Positions 26,166-35,222 are shown, counted from the stretch's first letter. The stretch is DNA of 64,000 nucleotides from Arthrobacter sp. P2b (GCF_900168295.1 NZ_FVZL01000001.1:62001-126000); one strand, 5' to 3'. Made by a program: numbers and translations. Notes: generated from the sequence alone by a model not told the origin.

Positions 26166-26368
26166 GGTGAATCCTTGATCCTAGGGCGGTGAGCGCTTCC
26201 AGTAGGCGGCCCCAGCCTTCCCGACAGCCTCTATAGTGAACCCCGCACCGCACGCAGGCAATGGATTCTGCGGAAGTTGGGTAGGCCCCAGCGATGGGAT
26301 GCTGTGGCCGCTGACCAGCAGGCATAAGCTGATAGGTACAGCTCCCTTCCAGACCCCGGGAGGTCATC

Positions 26369-26692
26369 GTGGACGCTGAAACCGCCACTGTGGTGGGTCA
26401 TGATGTCACCACCATCACCTGCATCTGCGGCAACACGGTCAGCCAGGATGGCTTGATCCAGGCCAACTCGCAGGGCGTGCCCGTTCATGCAGGAGGAGAT
26501 CTGCCGGTCCCTCCGGAGTTGGCGGCATGGCCCGCGGATGAGGACCTCTTCACCCTGTGCCCTAAATGCGGCCGTGTGTACCGCGACGCAGTCATCGAAG
26601 AGACAGGCACGGCGCCCGTTGCCTTCCGCGTGGACGTCGCCGCAGGACCAATCGCCGATGCCATCCGGGTGCACTGGAACCTCAGCGCCTGA
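26369..26692 (+). CDS. Small zinc-ribbon-like protein of unknown function
   Basis: 107 residues starting GTG 26369, with GGGAGGTC 5-6 nt upstream. Two CxxC-type knuckles (TCICGN at about 17-22 and CPKCGR at about 64-69) would bind one zinc ion in a ribbon fold; between them lies a polar loop of about 40 residues. No membrane segment. No family name is recognised. It is a single gene on this strand, followed by half of a terminator core (CTCCCGCCGTCGTACG near 26712) that lacks its left arm. Confidence 0.7.
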   Translation: MDAETATVVGHDVTTITCICGNTVSQDGLIQANSQGVPVHAGGDLPVPPELAAWPADEDLFTLCPKCGRVYRDAVIEETGTAPVAFRVDVAAGPIADAIRVHWNLSA

Positions 26693-26932
26693 AACGCCGA
26701 GGGCTAGGACTCCCGCCGTCGTACGTCCTCTTCGTGCGAACCAACCTGGGCAAGTAGTGGGCCTGCGCGTTGTAGGTAATTAATACTCGTGCGCCCGGCT
26801 GCGGTCTCCTTGTAGCGTCGAACTACGTTTTGTGGCGCCCTGGCTTAAGACCCGGGGGCTTCGGGGACCGCTGGTTCCCACCCCCCTGATCGCGAGGAGG
26901 GAATGTGAATTGTCAGGTTCCTGGAGGGACGC

Positions 26933-29125
26933 ATGACTTTTAAGCAACGGCACAGGGAACCCTGGCGCGTCGAGAAGATGGTGCTGCTGGTGGTCACGGC
27001 CCTCCTCACGGTGGAACTGCTCGATGGCTTCGCCGTCGTTCCCCCCACGCTGCCCGCCGTGGATGCAACCGTCACCATCGATCTGGATACAACGCTCAAC
27101 GAGTTCCCTGGCACCCGGGTCCTTGGCGCCGGCGTGGACGGCCTGGAAGAAGGAGAAATCGACAAGGTCTGGACCCCCGCCAACGTCCAGGCGATGAAAA
27201 CGGCCGGATTCGGACCCATCAGCTACCGGCTCCGCACAGAACTCGGCGTCAAGGCCTGGCACTGGAATCCGCGCGGGACATGGAGCGACCCCGCTGCGGA
27301 GCAGGGGTACTGGGTCTCCTCGGATGAACCGAAGGAAGATTACCGGGCGTCCCAGGGGTACCGCCTTCCCCGCCGCGGAAACACCATCGACCAGGGAAAG
27401 AACGACGGCTACTCCCGGCTCTCCGACGGAGACCTCTCCACGTTCTGGAAGAGCAACCCGTACCTGGACTCGCACTTCACCGGGGAACCGGACGATCTGA
27501 ACCCGCAGTGGATCATGGCCGTCTTCCCCCACGCTTTTCCGATCGACACCGTGATGTTCGACTGGGGTACGCCGTTCGCCACGGGTTTCAAGGTGCAGTA
27601 CTGGTCCGGCAAGGACGCCCACTTTCCGGTTGACGACGGGAAATGGGTCGACTTTCCGCTAAGCACCCATACGGGAACCGGCGGTTCCCAGACCGTACGG
27701 ATCGCGCCCCAACCGATGGATGTGCAGTATCTGCGCATCGTGCTGACCCAGGATTCGGACACCGCTCCGGCGGGTTCCACCGATGTCCGTGACAAGCTCG
27801 GATTCGCCGTGCGCGAGCTCTCCATCGGGCAGGAGACGGCCGACGGGTTTGTCGATTACATCGCCCATACGCCCTCCCAGGAGCAGACGGAGATGTGGAC
27901 GTCCTCCACCGACCCGTGGCACAGTGCAGGCGACATCGACAAACACTACGAGCACGCCAGCTTCGAGCGGCTCTTCGACAGCGGCATCACCAACGGCCAG
28001 CCGATGATGGTTCCGGTTCCCGCACTGTACGGCGTGCCGGAGGACGCCGCAGCCCTGCTGCGCTACCTGAAGAAGCGCGGCTACCCGGTGGAACGCGTTG
28101 AGATCGGTGAGGAACCGGACGGCCAGCTCGCCCAGCCCGAACATTACGCGGCGCTGTACCTGCAGATGGCCCGGGCGATGAAAGAGGTTGATCCCGCCGT
28201 CGAGTTCGGAGGCCCGGGCTACCAGACCACCTTGCCGGAGTGGGTGCACTGGCCTGATGCCAAGGGCGTGAGGTCCTGGACCGGGCGCTTCGTGTCCTAC
28301 CTGCGGGAACGCAACAAGATGGAGGACTTCGACTTCTTCTCCTTCGAGTGGTATCCGTTCGACGATGTATGCGCTGATCCGACCGCCCCGCTGGCCGAAC
28401 ACCCCAAGCTCCTCAAGGACCTCCTTGTCCGCCAGGAGCAGGCCGGCCTTCCGGCTGACATTCCCAAAGTGATCACCGAGTACGGGTACTCCTCCTTCGC
28501 CGGCCAGGTGGAACTGGAATTGCCCGGCGCCATGATCAACGCCGAAACCGCCGCCCTCTTCCTGGCCCTGGGCGGGGAGACCAGCTACTACTACGGGCTG
28601 GAACCGAACTGGGTTTTCCAGGAAAAGGAAGGCAAGAACTGCAATTCGTGGGGAAACCTGATGATGCTGCAGTTCTACGATGAGTGGAAAATCCGGCCCC
28701 TGGCCGCGTTCCAGGCTGCCCGGCTTGTGAACGAGCACTGGGTGCATGGAAGCGACGGCAACCACACCGTCCATACCGCCACCAGCGACATCAACAACCA
28801 GAAGGGTGAGCCGCTGGTCACCGCCTACGCGCTGCGCCGGCCCGACGGCAGCCTCGGCGTGCTCCTGTTCAACAAGGACCCGCAAAAATCGATCAAAGTC
28901 CGGTTGATGCACAAAACCGGCGGTGAGCACGACGTTGTTGAGGGGGAGATCGCGCTCGAGCAGTACGGGGCCGCACAGTACAAGTGGAACCCGAGCCAGG
29001 GTGAAGGGAACGGCGGACAACCCAAACCCAACCAACCGCCTGGTTCAAGTGTCATCAAGGCCGATGAGGCAGCCACCTTCACCCTGCCGCCGCACAGCAT
29101 TTCCGTGGCAGTGACGGAGCCCTGA
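26933..29125 (+). CDS. Membrane-anchored TIM-barrel glycoside hydrolase with inserted F5/8C (discoidin) domain
   Basis: 730 residues. An N-terminal signal-anchor (about 16-36, VLLVVTALLTVELLDGFAVV) exports the protein. A clan GH-A-like barrel begins near 45 and is interrupted at about 140-305 by a discoidin/F5-8C type module (DGYSRLSDGDLSTFWKSNPY, QYLRIVLTQDS). It resumes with GEEPDG (Glu394 as likely acid/base, with Glu for the usual Asn before it) and ITEYGYSS (Glu516 as nucleophile). A C-terminal beta-sandwich and Pro/Asn/Gln linker follow. The closest recognisable type is GH39-like; substrate is unknown. It is flanked by the second composite repeat. Confidence 0.8.
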   Translation: MTFKQRHREPWRVEKMVLLVVTALLTVELLDGFAVVPPTLPAVDATVTIDLDTTLNEFPGTRVLGAGVDGLEEGEIDKVWTPANVQAMKTAGFGPISYRLRTELGVKAWHWNPRGTWSDPAAEQGYWVSSDEPKEDYRASQGYRLPRRGNTIDQGKNDGYSRLSDGDLSTFWKSNPYLDSHFTGEPDDLNPQWIMAVFPHAFPIDTVMFDWGTPFATGFKVQYWSGKDAHFPVDDGKWVDFPLSTHTGTGGSQTVRIAPQPMDVQYLRIVLTQDSDTAPAGSTDVRDKLGFAVRELSIGQETADGFVDYIAHTPSQEQTEMWTSSTDPWHSAGDIDKHYEHASFERLFDSGITNGQPMMVPVPALYGVPEDAAALLRYLKKRGYPVERVEIGEEPDGQLAQPEHYAALYLQMARAMKEVDPAVEFGGPGYQTTLPEWVHWPDAKGVRSWTGRFVSYLRERNKMEDFDFFSFEWYPFDDVCADPTAPLAEHPKLLKDLLVRQEQAGLPADIPKVITEYGYSSFAGQVELELPGAMINAETAALFLALGGETSYYYGLEPNWVFQEKEGKNCNSWGNLMMLQFYDEWKIRPLAAFQAARLVNEHWVHGSDGNHTVHTATSDINNQKGEPLVTAYALRRPDGSLGVLLFNKDPQKSIKVRLMHKTGGEHDVVEGEIALEQYGAAQYKWNPSQGEGNGGQPKPNQPPGSSVIKADEAATFTLPPHSISVAVTEP

Positions 29126-29139
29126 CCGCCTTCTGACAA

Positions 29140-29190
29140 GGGGTCACTCCCGGCCCAAAGAACGCAGCGGATTGGGCCGGGAGTGACCCC
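29140..29190. repeat. Composite hairpin repeat, copy 2 (outer hairpin)
   Basis: GGGGTCACTCCCGGCCCAA pairs perfectly over 19 bp with its complement at 29172-29190. The unit matches copy 1 at 24393-24497, including the linker GCGTTGGTG and the following terminator core. Confidence 0.8.
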
Positions 29191-29205
29191 GCGTTGGTGA
29201 AGGGG

Positions 29206-29241
29206 ACGTACGACGGCGGGACGCTTCCCGTCGTCGTACGT
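29206..29241. terminator. Bidirectional terminator between the glycosidase and SDR genes
   Basis: ACGTACGACGGCGGGA pairs with TCCCGTCGTCGTACGT with one mismatch, then TTTCC. It lies between convergent genes ending at 29125 and 29251. Confidence 0.85.
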
Positions 29242-29250
29242 TTCCGTTTG

Positions 29251-30132
29251 TCAGGCGTCGCTGAAGGCGAGGTTGCTTGAAAGGTCCCGGTGCGCGGCGG
29301 CCTGATCCCCCAGCGTCTTGGCGCGCGCCTCGAAGGTGTCCACGGCGTCCGCGCCGGCGGCGAACCGCAGCGGCGGCTCGTCCAGTTCGGCCAGCTGGAT
29401 CAGGGCATCGGCGAGCTTGGCCGGGTCTCCCCACTGCTGGCCGTCCATGCTCGTCCAGGCTTTGACTGTCTGCTCGGTGCGCTCGGCGTAGTCCTCGATG
29501 GTGGAGTCGGCGTAGCTGGTGGATTCCGGGGTCAGCAGCTCGGTGCGGAAGAACCCGGGCTCCACGATCATGGACCGGATGCCGAACGGGGCCACTTCCG
29601 GCGCCAGCGACTCGGCCCAGCCCTCCAGGCCGAACTTTGAGGCGGCGTATGCGGTGAGGAACTCCCCGCCCGCGATGCCGGCGGTGGAGGAGATGGTGAC
29701 CAGCAGGCCGGATCGCTGGGCCCGCAGGACCGGCAGGGCGGCGCGGGTGACGTTGATGGGGCCGAACATGGTGGTTTCGATCTGGGCCCGGAAGTCCTGC
29801 GGCGTGATTTCCTCGAAGAACCCGGCGTAGAAGTTCCCGGCGTTGTTCACCAGAACGTCGACCCGGCCGAACCGGTCCACGGCTGCGAGCACCGCGGCGG
29901 TAGCGTCCGCTTCGTCGGTGACGTCCAGCTTCAGGGCCAGGAGGTCCTCATGGTCGCCGACCGCCTGGCTGATCTTTTCGGGATTGCGGCCGGAGGCCAC
30001 CACCGCGTGCCCGGCGGCCAGGGCAGCTTTGGCGATGTCTGTGCCCAGTCCGCGGCCGGCGCCGGTGATGAACCAGACCTTCTTGCCGGTCCGGTTAGCG
30101 TTCTGTTCTGTCGATGGGCTCTGCTCAGTCAT
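29251..30132 (-). CDS. Short-chain dehydrogenase/reductase (classical SDR)
   Basis: 293 residues with a Rossmann TGxxxGxG motif (FITGAGRGLGTDIA, about 20-33), the structural NNAG motif (VLVNNAGNFYAG), and the catalytic Ser-Tyr-x3-Lys set (TISSTAGIAGG and YAASKFG). Thus it is an NAD(P)(H)-dependent oxidoreductase; the substrate cannot be deduced. ATG 30132 overlaps the stop of the upstream HTH gene by 8 nt, so both are translated from one transcript. The longer in-frame extension back to 30378 is inside that gene's coding strand and is rejected. Confidence 0.93.
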   Translation of the reverse strand: MTEQSPSTEQNANRTGKKVWFITGAGRGLGTDIAKAALAAGHAVVASGRNPEKISQAVGDHEDLLALKLDVTDEADATAAVLAAVDRFGRVDVLVNNAGNFYAGFFEEITPQDFRAQIETTMFGPINVTRAALPVLRAQRSGLLVTISSTAGIAGGEFLTAYAASKFGLEGWAESLAPEVAPFGIRSMIVEPGFFRTELLTPESTSYADSTIEDYAERTEQTVKAWTSMDGQQWGDPAKLADALIQLAELDEPPLRFAAGADAVDTFEARAKTLGDQAAAHRDLSSNLAFSDA

Positions 30133-31111
30133 GTGGTTCTGTCTTTCCTGTGATGCGTGATTCCGCCTGCGCGTGGGGGCGGGCGGGGATAGTGGTTCCG
30201 CCGGCAGGATCGCCGGCGGTGGCTGCAGCGGACGGCGCTGACGCCCAGCTGGCGAGGAAGGCCAGCGCGCTTGCGGAGGCGGAACCGGGCTCGGCGGTGA
30301 AGGCGAACAGGGTCTGACCTTCGTCACCGGGGAGGTGCAGCGTCTCGAACTGCAGGGACAGGTCTCCGGCCACGGCATGGTGGAAGCGCTTGGTTCCGGT
30401 GGTGTGGATCCGCACGTCGTGCCCAGCCCAGAGCGCGGCGAACTGTCCGTTGCGTGTGATCAGCTCCCCCACCAGCTCGTTCAGCGCCCGGTCATGGGGA
30501 TTCCGGCCCGATTCCGAGCGCAGCATCGCAACCGTGGTGGCCGCCACCGCATTCCAGTCGGGGTACAGGTCACCGGCGGCCGGGTCGAGGAAGAGGTAGC
30601 GTGCCTGGTTCGGCAGCCTGCCCTGCAGGTCCGGCCCGTACGACACCTCCGAGTTGAACACGTCCGCGTACAGTGCCCTGCCCAGGAGGTTGGCGGCGAG
30701 CACGTCCGAGCGGCCGTTCTGCAGTATCGCTGCCGCGCCGGTCATCCCGTCCAGCAGGCGCAGAACCCCAGGGCGGACCCGCTGCTGGGAAGGACGCCGG
30801 GGCGTCCGACGGCGTGACGGCGCGTTCGCCGTCCTTGCCAGGTCCATCAGATGTGCCCGTTCGGCCTCGTCCAGCTGAAGGGCCGACGCCACGGCTTCGA
30901 GGACCGAGTCGGAGACGCCGCGGAGGCTGCCCCGTTCCAGCCGCGTGTAGTAATCGGTGCTCACCCCGGCCAGCTGGGCCACCTCCTCACGCCGCAGGCC
31001 CGGCACGCGGCGCAGCTCCCCGTAGCTGGGGATGCCGGCCTGCTCCGGGCTGACCTTCGCGCGGCGTGAGATCAGGAACTGGCGGATGTCGTCTTTTCTG
31101 TCCACATCCAT
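30125..31111 (-). CDS. Helix-turn-helix regulator with MmyB-like ligand-binding domain
   Basis: 328 residues. An XRE-type HTH (about 8-75: IRQFLISRRAKVSPEQAG, LRREEVAQLAGVSTDYYTRLERG) is followed by the MmyB/MLTR-like PAS-related domain (VRPGVLRLLDGMTGAAAILQNGRSDVLAANLLGRALYADVF...). Members of this group commonly regulate an adjacent SDR gene, as here, where the SDR start is nested in its 3' end. The C-terminal Ala/Ser-rich tail (about 285-328) is extra. Start is ATG 31111. Confidence 0.92.
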   Translation of the reverse strand: MDVDRKDDIRQFLISRRAKVSPEQAGIPSYGELRRVPGLRREEVAQLAGVSTDYYTRLERGSLRGVSDSVLEAVASALQLDEAERAHLMDLARTANAPSRRRTPRRPSQQRVRPGVLRLLDGMTGAAAILQNGRSDVLAANLLGRALYADVFNSEVSYGPDLQGRLPNQARYLFLDPAAGDLYPDWNAVAATTVAMLRSESGRNPHDRALNELVGELITRNGQFAALWAGHDVRIHTTGTKRFHHAVAGDLSLQFETLHLPGDEGQTLFAFTAEPGSASASALAFLASWASAPSAAATAGDPAGGTTIPARPHAQAESRITGKTEPHD

Positions 31112-31218
31112 CACGCTACGCAGCTTGGCCGGTCGGTGGCAGTGTCCACCAGACACCCCCAGATGCGGAGGGGAACGACGGCAGCAGGCACCACGAAAGC
31201 AGCCAGCGCAAAAGGAAG

Positions 31219-31256
31219 CGGCCGACGGCGGGAGGTTCCCGCCGTCGGCCGTTTTT
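31219..31256. terminator. Perfect terminator hairpin upstream of the HTH gene and after the phosphoesterase gene
   Basis: CGGCCGACGGCGGGA and TCCCGCCGTCGGCCG form 15 perfect pairs around GGT, with TTTTT on the plus side and a T-rich minus-side flank. It closes the minus-strand metallophosphoesterase transcript 10 nt past its stop. Confidence 0.9.
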
Positions 31257-31266
31257 CCTTTGGTGC

Positions 31267-32301
31267 CTAGGAGCTGAAGGGGACTTTTTCCCAGCTCAGG
31301 ACCTCGCCGCCGTCGGCGCTGTTGCCGGCCACCGTGAACCGGACGTAGTTGGTGGCGTTGGCCGAGCCGTCCACGGTGATGCGCTGCAGGTCGTCCGCGG
31401 GGGCCTGGCCGTAGATGTCCAGCCACGGTGAGCCCTCGGCCAGGGGCTGGTTCTCGGCGAAGATGTGGCTGTCGCCGTTGATGAGGTAGACGGGGCGGTC
31501 AAAGCCGTTGGTTTCCTCGACAATGGCCTGGACGATCTCGCGGAACCCGGACACCAGGTCAGGGTTTGCCGTGGCAGCGGCCAGCAGCGACGGGTCGAAC
31601 ATGTCGGCCTGCGTCATCAGCACCACGGCGCGGTCGTTGCGGCGCTCGGCGTCATCGAACGTTTCGCGGATCTGGTCCAGGACCGCGTCCGTCCGGTGCT
31701 CAACTTCGGCCAACTGCTCGGGGGTGGCCGTGGTTTCGCCCAAGCCGCTCCACGGCAGGAGCGAGTTGTTGCTGCCCTGGATGTTCAGGACGGAGAAGGC
31801 CACCCGGTTCTGGGTGAAGCGGACGTTTTCCGGCAGTCCGAGGCTCTCCTGAGTCTTGACCGGCATGGTGGCGCCCAGGGTCTTGCCGGGTTCGTTGAAG
31901 AAGACTTCACGCAGCTTGCCCAGCCGTTCCAGCGGGTTGTAGGCCCCGTTGTTGGTCCGGTGGCAGTCGACCCATTCGTTGTCGCCCGGGGTGAAGACCA
32001 GCGGGTGCTCGAAGGTGTCGAACTGGGTGCGGATGTTGGCGAAGTACTCATCCGAGCAGACCGAGGAGCCGTTCTTGATGTCGCCCACATGGGTGACGAA
32101 CTTCAGGGCACTGTCGGCGTTGATGTCCTGGATGCGGGCGGGGAACTTGGCGATTTCGGCCTCGCCGTAGGGGATGTCGCCGATGACGCCGAAGGTGAAG
32201 GCGTCGCTGGTGCTGTCAGCGGCCGTGGCGGGCTGGGACACAAGGAGGCCAAGTGCCAGGACGGCTGCCGCCGTCGTCGTTTTGATGGTCTTTGAAGGCA
32301 T
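31267..32301 (-). CDS. Secreted metallophosphoesterase (calcineurin-like)
   Basis: 344 residues. A Sec signal peptide (KTIKTTTAAAVLALGLLVSQPATAA) is followed by a calcineurin-like phosphatase fold: FGVIGDIPYG (Asp ligand in GDxx), FVTHVGDIKNG (GDxx), FTPGDNEWVDCH (GDNE) and late INGDSHIFAE (GDxH-type). It would hydrolyse phosphoesters outside the cell; the substrate is not evident. It is directly downstream of a secreted GDPD-like gene on the same strand (29 nt), suggesting a joint phosphate-scavenging unit. Start ATG 32301 has GGAAC upstream, weak. Confidence 0.88.
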   Translation of the reverse strand: MPSKTIKTTTAAAVLALGLLVSQPATAADSTSDAFTFGVIGDIPYGEAEIAKFPARIQDINADSALKFVTHVGDIKNGSSVCSDEYFANIRTQFDTFEHPLVFTPGDNEWVDCHRTNNGAYNPLERLGKLREVFFNEPGKTLGATMPVKTQESLGLPENVRFTQNRVAFSVLNIQGSNNSLLPWSGLGETTATPEQLAEVEHRTDAVLDQIRETFDDAERRNDRAVVLMTQADMFDPSLLAAATANPDLVSGFREIVQAIVEETNGFDRPVYLINGDSHIFAENQPLAEGSPWLDIYGQAPADDLQRITVDGSANATNYVRFTVAGNSADGGEVLSWEKVPFSS

Positions 32302-32330
32302 GGAACTTGTTCCTGTTTCTCTGGGAAGGG

Positions 32331-33191
32331 CTATGCCGCGCGGGCGGTGTGGAACTGCTGCAGTCCGGCGAGGTCGTCGGTGTTGATGTGGTCCACGCCG
32401 GCGTCGGCAAGCTCGGTCCACAACGCGTCGCGGGCTGGGCCCGGCAGGTCCGGCGTCGCCCAGAAGCGGACGCGGTAACCGTGCGCGTGCGCCTCGGCAA
32501 CGTAGGCGTGCAGCTTGGCGCGCTCAGCCTCGGGCATCGGTCCGACGCCCTGCCAGGTGAAGAGCCTGGTCCAGTTGTCGCTGACCAGCGGCATCAGGTC
32601 GGCGGGCTTGCCGGAGCTGAGGTCGGCGGAGCGGCCGTCGTAGAAGCTGAACCGCTTTTCCTGTGCCTGCATGGTGGCGAGCGGGCGGTTGCCGCTGATG
32701 ACGGCGGTGACCGGGCCGGTCTTGGTGGTGCCGTTGGTGTAGCGGCTCATGATGTCGCGGTGCTCGGCCAGTTCCTGCTCGATGGCGGCGTAGGTGGCCT
32801 CGCCTTCGCTCTTGATGTCGATCAGGAGCTGCAGGCTGCCGTCCCACTGCGGGTAGACGCTGTGGCCCTGCTGGCTTCGGACCAGGTCCTGCAGCGGGTC
32901 AAGGTAGAGGCTTTCGAGTGTGACGCCGGGCTGGACGTCCTCCAGGTCGTGGGCCACCAGCAGCTCGCCGTCCACCAGCCAGACGTCCGCTTCGACGCTG
33001 GTGAAGCCGTGCTCCAGCGCGTCGAACAGGGGGCGGTCATGCTCATAGTCGTTGTGCGCATGTGCCTGGGCCAGCGGCTGGCCGACGACGACGGGCGCAG
33101 GCTTGGTTGCCTCGGCCTGGGCTGGTGCTGCGGCCGTCCCAGCCAGGGAGGCGAGGACAGCGACGGTGGCAAGGGTGCTTTTCACGAACAC
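32331..33191 (-). CDS. Secreted GDPD-like phosphodiesterase (PLC-like TIM barrel)
   Basis: 286 residues with a signal peptide (about 1-27, ...ASLAGTAAAPAQA). The GDPD/PI-PLC-like barrel is visible from AHAHNDYEHDRPLFDALEHG (first His), EADVWLVDGELLVAHDLED (Glu-x-Asp ligands and second His), LLIDIKSEG, to HGYRVRFWATPD and DHINTDDLAGLQ. It probably cleaves glycerophosphodiesters or related phosphodiesters. GTG 33191 has GGAG 6 nt upstream; GTG 33185 is also possible. Together with the downstream metallophosphoesterase it could release phosphate from lipid head groups (inference). Confidence 0.85.
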   Translation of the reverse strand: MFVKSTLATVAVLASLAGTAAAPAQAEATKPAPVVVGQPLAQAHAHNDYEHDRPLFDALEHGFTSVEADVWLVDGELLVAHDLEDVQPGVTLESLYLDPLQDLVRSQQGHSVYPQWDGSLQLLIDIKSEGEATYAAIEQELAEHRDIMSRYTNGTTKTGPVTAVISGNRPLATMQAQEKRFSFYDGRSADLSSGKPADLMPLVSDNWTRLFTWQGVGPMPEAERAKLHAYVAEAHAHGYRVRFWATPDLPGPARDALWTELADAGVDHINTDDLAGLQQFHTARAA

Positions 33192-33368
33192 GGAGTACTC
33201 CTGGTACCTCGGGGATGTCCGCCCGGCTGGGGTGCGCCGGGCAGAAGGGGGGCGTGAAAAGACTGCTGGCCGCGGGAGAACGGCGGAGGACGTGTTGTTT
33301 GCCGGCGGGTGAACTGGAAGGGACCAATCCCCCGCCGCGGCGCCGGCATGCCGGGGCTTATCCCTGCG

Positions 33369-34547
33369 TTACAGCGCCCCGAGGTAGATGCTGACGGCCG
33401 TACCACCGCTGGGGGCAGGAGAAATCTCCAGCCGTCCGCCATGTGCGGTAGCGATCCTGGCGCACGTGGCCAGGCCCAGTCCGGTGCCGGCGGGGTCGCC
33501 TGCACGGTGCAGCCGGACCAGCGGTTCGACTACCCTGCGACGGTCCGTGGCCGCGATCCCCTTGCCGTTGTCCTCGACCCGGACCACTGCACCGGCTCCG
33601 ACACCCTGCCCGCGGACGGTGATGACAGGGGGAACGCCCGGGCGCCGGTACGCCACCGCGTTCTGGATCAGGTTCTGCAGGGCCACGCGCAGCTGGCTTT
33701 CGTCGGCGTCGAAAACAAAATCCTCACAGTGCACTACGGCGCCGGCTTCCTGCAGGCCCAGCCCTAGGTCCTCGGTGACGTCCCTGACCAGGCTTGCCAG
33801 CGACAGCCGGGACCGGGACAGGGAGCCGCCGACGGTAGAGAACGCCAGCAGCTCCTCCACCATGGACAGCATCCTCCGCGCGCTGCCGCCGACGATTTCC
33901 AGGTACTCTGCGGCCTCTTCCGTGTGGCCCGATTCTGCGTCTGTGGCACCCAGCTCGACGTAGCCAAGGATGGAGGTCAGCGGGTTGCGGAGGTCGTGGC
34001 TGACCCGGCCGGTGAATTCGGCGAGCCGCTCATTACTGTCCCTGGCTTCAGCCAGGGCGGTGGCCAGGGCGCCGTGAAGTGCCGTGACCCGCCGGGCGGC
34101 CAGCAGGCGGGTGTGCAGGATGAAAGGGTCCAGCGGCTTGGCCACGTAGTCGTCCGCTCCGGCCCTCATGCCTTCCAGCACGTCCTCCTGGGCGCCGTGC
34201 GAGGTCAGCAGCATGACGTACGTATAGGTGCCTGTTTCGGCGGCCCGGATGGCGCGGCACAGATCAAACCCGTCCAGCCCGGGCATCATCACGTCGCTAA
34301 TGACCACCTGCGGACGCCATTCCTGGTAAAGCTGCCACGCCGCATCGCCGTCCGCAGCGACGATGCAGTGATGCCCGGATTTCTCCACTGCGGCTTTCGC
34401 CACGAGCCGGGACCCTTCGTCGTCGTCGGCGACCAGCACCGTCATGGCGGCCTCAGGATTGGCCTCCAGCAGTCCCGGAACCTGCGCGGCTTCCAAGTCA
34501 GGGTGGCCCAGTCCTCCCGGCGCACTCGAGGTCGAAGCAACCGTCAT
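33369..34547 (-). CDS. Hybrid two-component protein: N-terminal receiver, C-terminal histidine kinase
   Basis: 392 residues from ATG 34547 (GGGGG 5 nt upstream). A receiver domain (about 35-150) carries Asp85 in ISDVMMPGLDG and Lys137 in VAKPLDPF. It is followed by a HisKA domain with His184 in RVSHDLRNPLTSILGY and an HATPase domain with QNLIQNAV (N box), VEDNGKGIA (G1) and GTGLGLATC (G2). No membrane segment or sensor domain is present, so it is a cytoplasmic kinase whose receiver probably gates its activity. Earlier in-frame starts at 34562 and 34583 are possible. No partner regulator is adjacent. Confidence 0.92.
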   Translation of the reverse strand: MTVASTSSAPGGLGHPDLEAAQVPGLLEANPEAAMTVLVADDDEGSRLVAKAAVEKSGHHCIVAADGDAAWQLYQEWRPQVVISDVMMPGLDGFDLCRAIRAAETGTYTYVMLLTSHGAQEDVLEGMRAGADDYVAKPLDPFILHTRLLAARRVTALHGALATALAEARDSNERLAEFTGRVSHDLRNPLTSILGYVELGATDAESGHTEEAAEYLEIVGGSARRMLSMVEELLAFSTVGGSLSRSRLSLASLVRDVTEDLGLGLQEAGAVVHCEDFVFDADESQLRVALQNLIQNAVAYRRPGVPPVITVRGQGVGAGAVVRVEDNGKGIAATDRRRVVEPLVRLHRAGDPAGTGLGLATCARIATAHGGRLEISPAPSGGTAVSIYLGAL

Positions 34548-34782
34548 GATGCCCCCGTTCATCGTCACGAAGCCGCGCGCCACCAGCGCGCTGGACCTAT
34601 CGTCCCACGGGACAGGCTGGCACGGGATGGCAACGGTAAAACGACGGCAGGAGGCTTGGTTCTAGCGGTCGTCCGCTTCTGCCTGCTGCCTTGTCATAAA
34701 GCGAGGGCCGGTGGTTGACCCTGTCGAAACCGCTCGACACCAACCTCCTCAGCGAGCAAAAACTAGCAGCCGCTGATGATTG

Positions 34783-34989
34783 CTATTTGTTAGAGAAGAA
34801 CGCTGTCATAACAATGACGCCGCCGACGAGCCCCAGGACACGGAGCACCTTTCCTGCCGTGGCCTTCACTCCCTGTTCTTCTGCCTTACGAGCGGTCATA
34901 AAGGCCACCACACCATAGGTGATCCCAAAAATATATAACCCTGCGACACCGAAAATAATCGAGTTCCGCCGATATCTTTGGCCAAGCAC
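34783..34989 (-). CDS. Small two-helix membrane protein
   Basis: 68 residues: a basic N-terminus (GQRYRRN), a first membrane helix (about 10-31, SIIFGVAGLYIFGITYGVVAFM), a charged loop (TARKAEEQGVK) and a second helix (about 47-64, VLRVLGLVGGVIVMTAFF). GTG 34989 has GGGGA close upstream. No family recognised. The surrounding DNA is more AT-rich than the rest of the window, suggesting an accessory gene. Plus-strand overlapping frames lack such structure. Confidence 0.6.
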   Translation of the reverse strand: MLGQRYRRNSIIFGVAGLYIFGITYGVVAFMTARKAEEQGVKATAGKVLRVLGLVGGVIVMTAFFSNK

Positions 34990-35222
34990 AAATCCCCGGA
35001 AGTAAGAATCTGCTCATCTACGGACATAGTGCCCCTACTGGTTTTTGGGGATCAGAAAAGTAAGCGAAAGTTAGCCTAACCGCTGCGCATGTTTTCGACA
35101 TGCTGTGACTTTAGGACGGGCTTATCGCGCAACAGAGGCATTGACATGTATTTTGTTGCTTCAACAGCTTGGTTAAACGCTGCTCTGCTATGGCAGCAAC
35201 CAACAGTCTTGTAGGGGGACCG

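Noticed and set aside
26790..26932. Possible riboswitch upstream of the glycosidase
   Set aside because: GC-rich and weakly structured, but no conserved riboswitch core could be matched by eye.
27659..29035. 458-codon minus-strand frame opposite the glycosidase
   Set aside because: Mirror of the TIM-barrel gene; no recognisable domain and no ribosome site.
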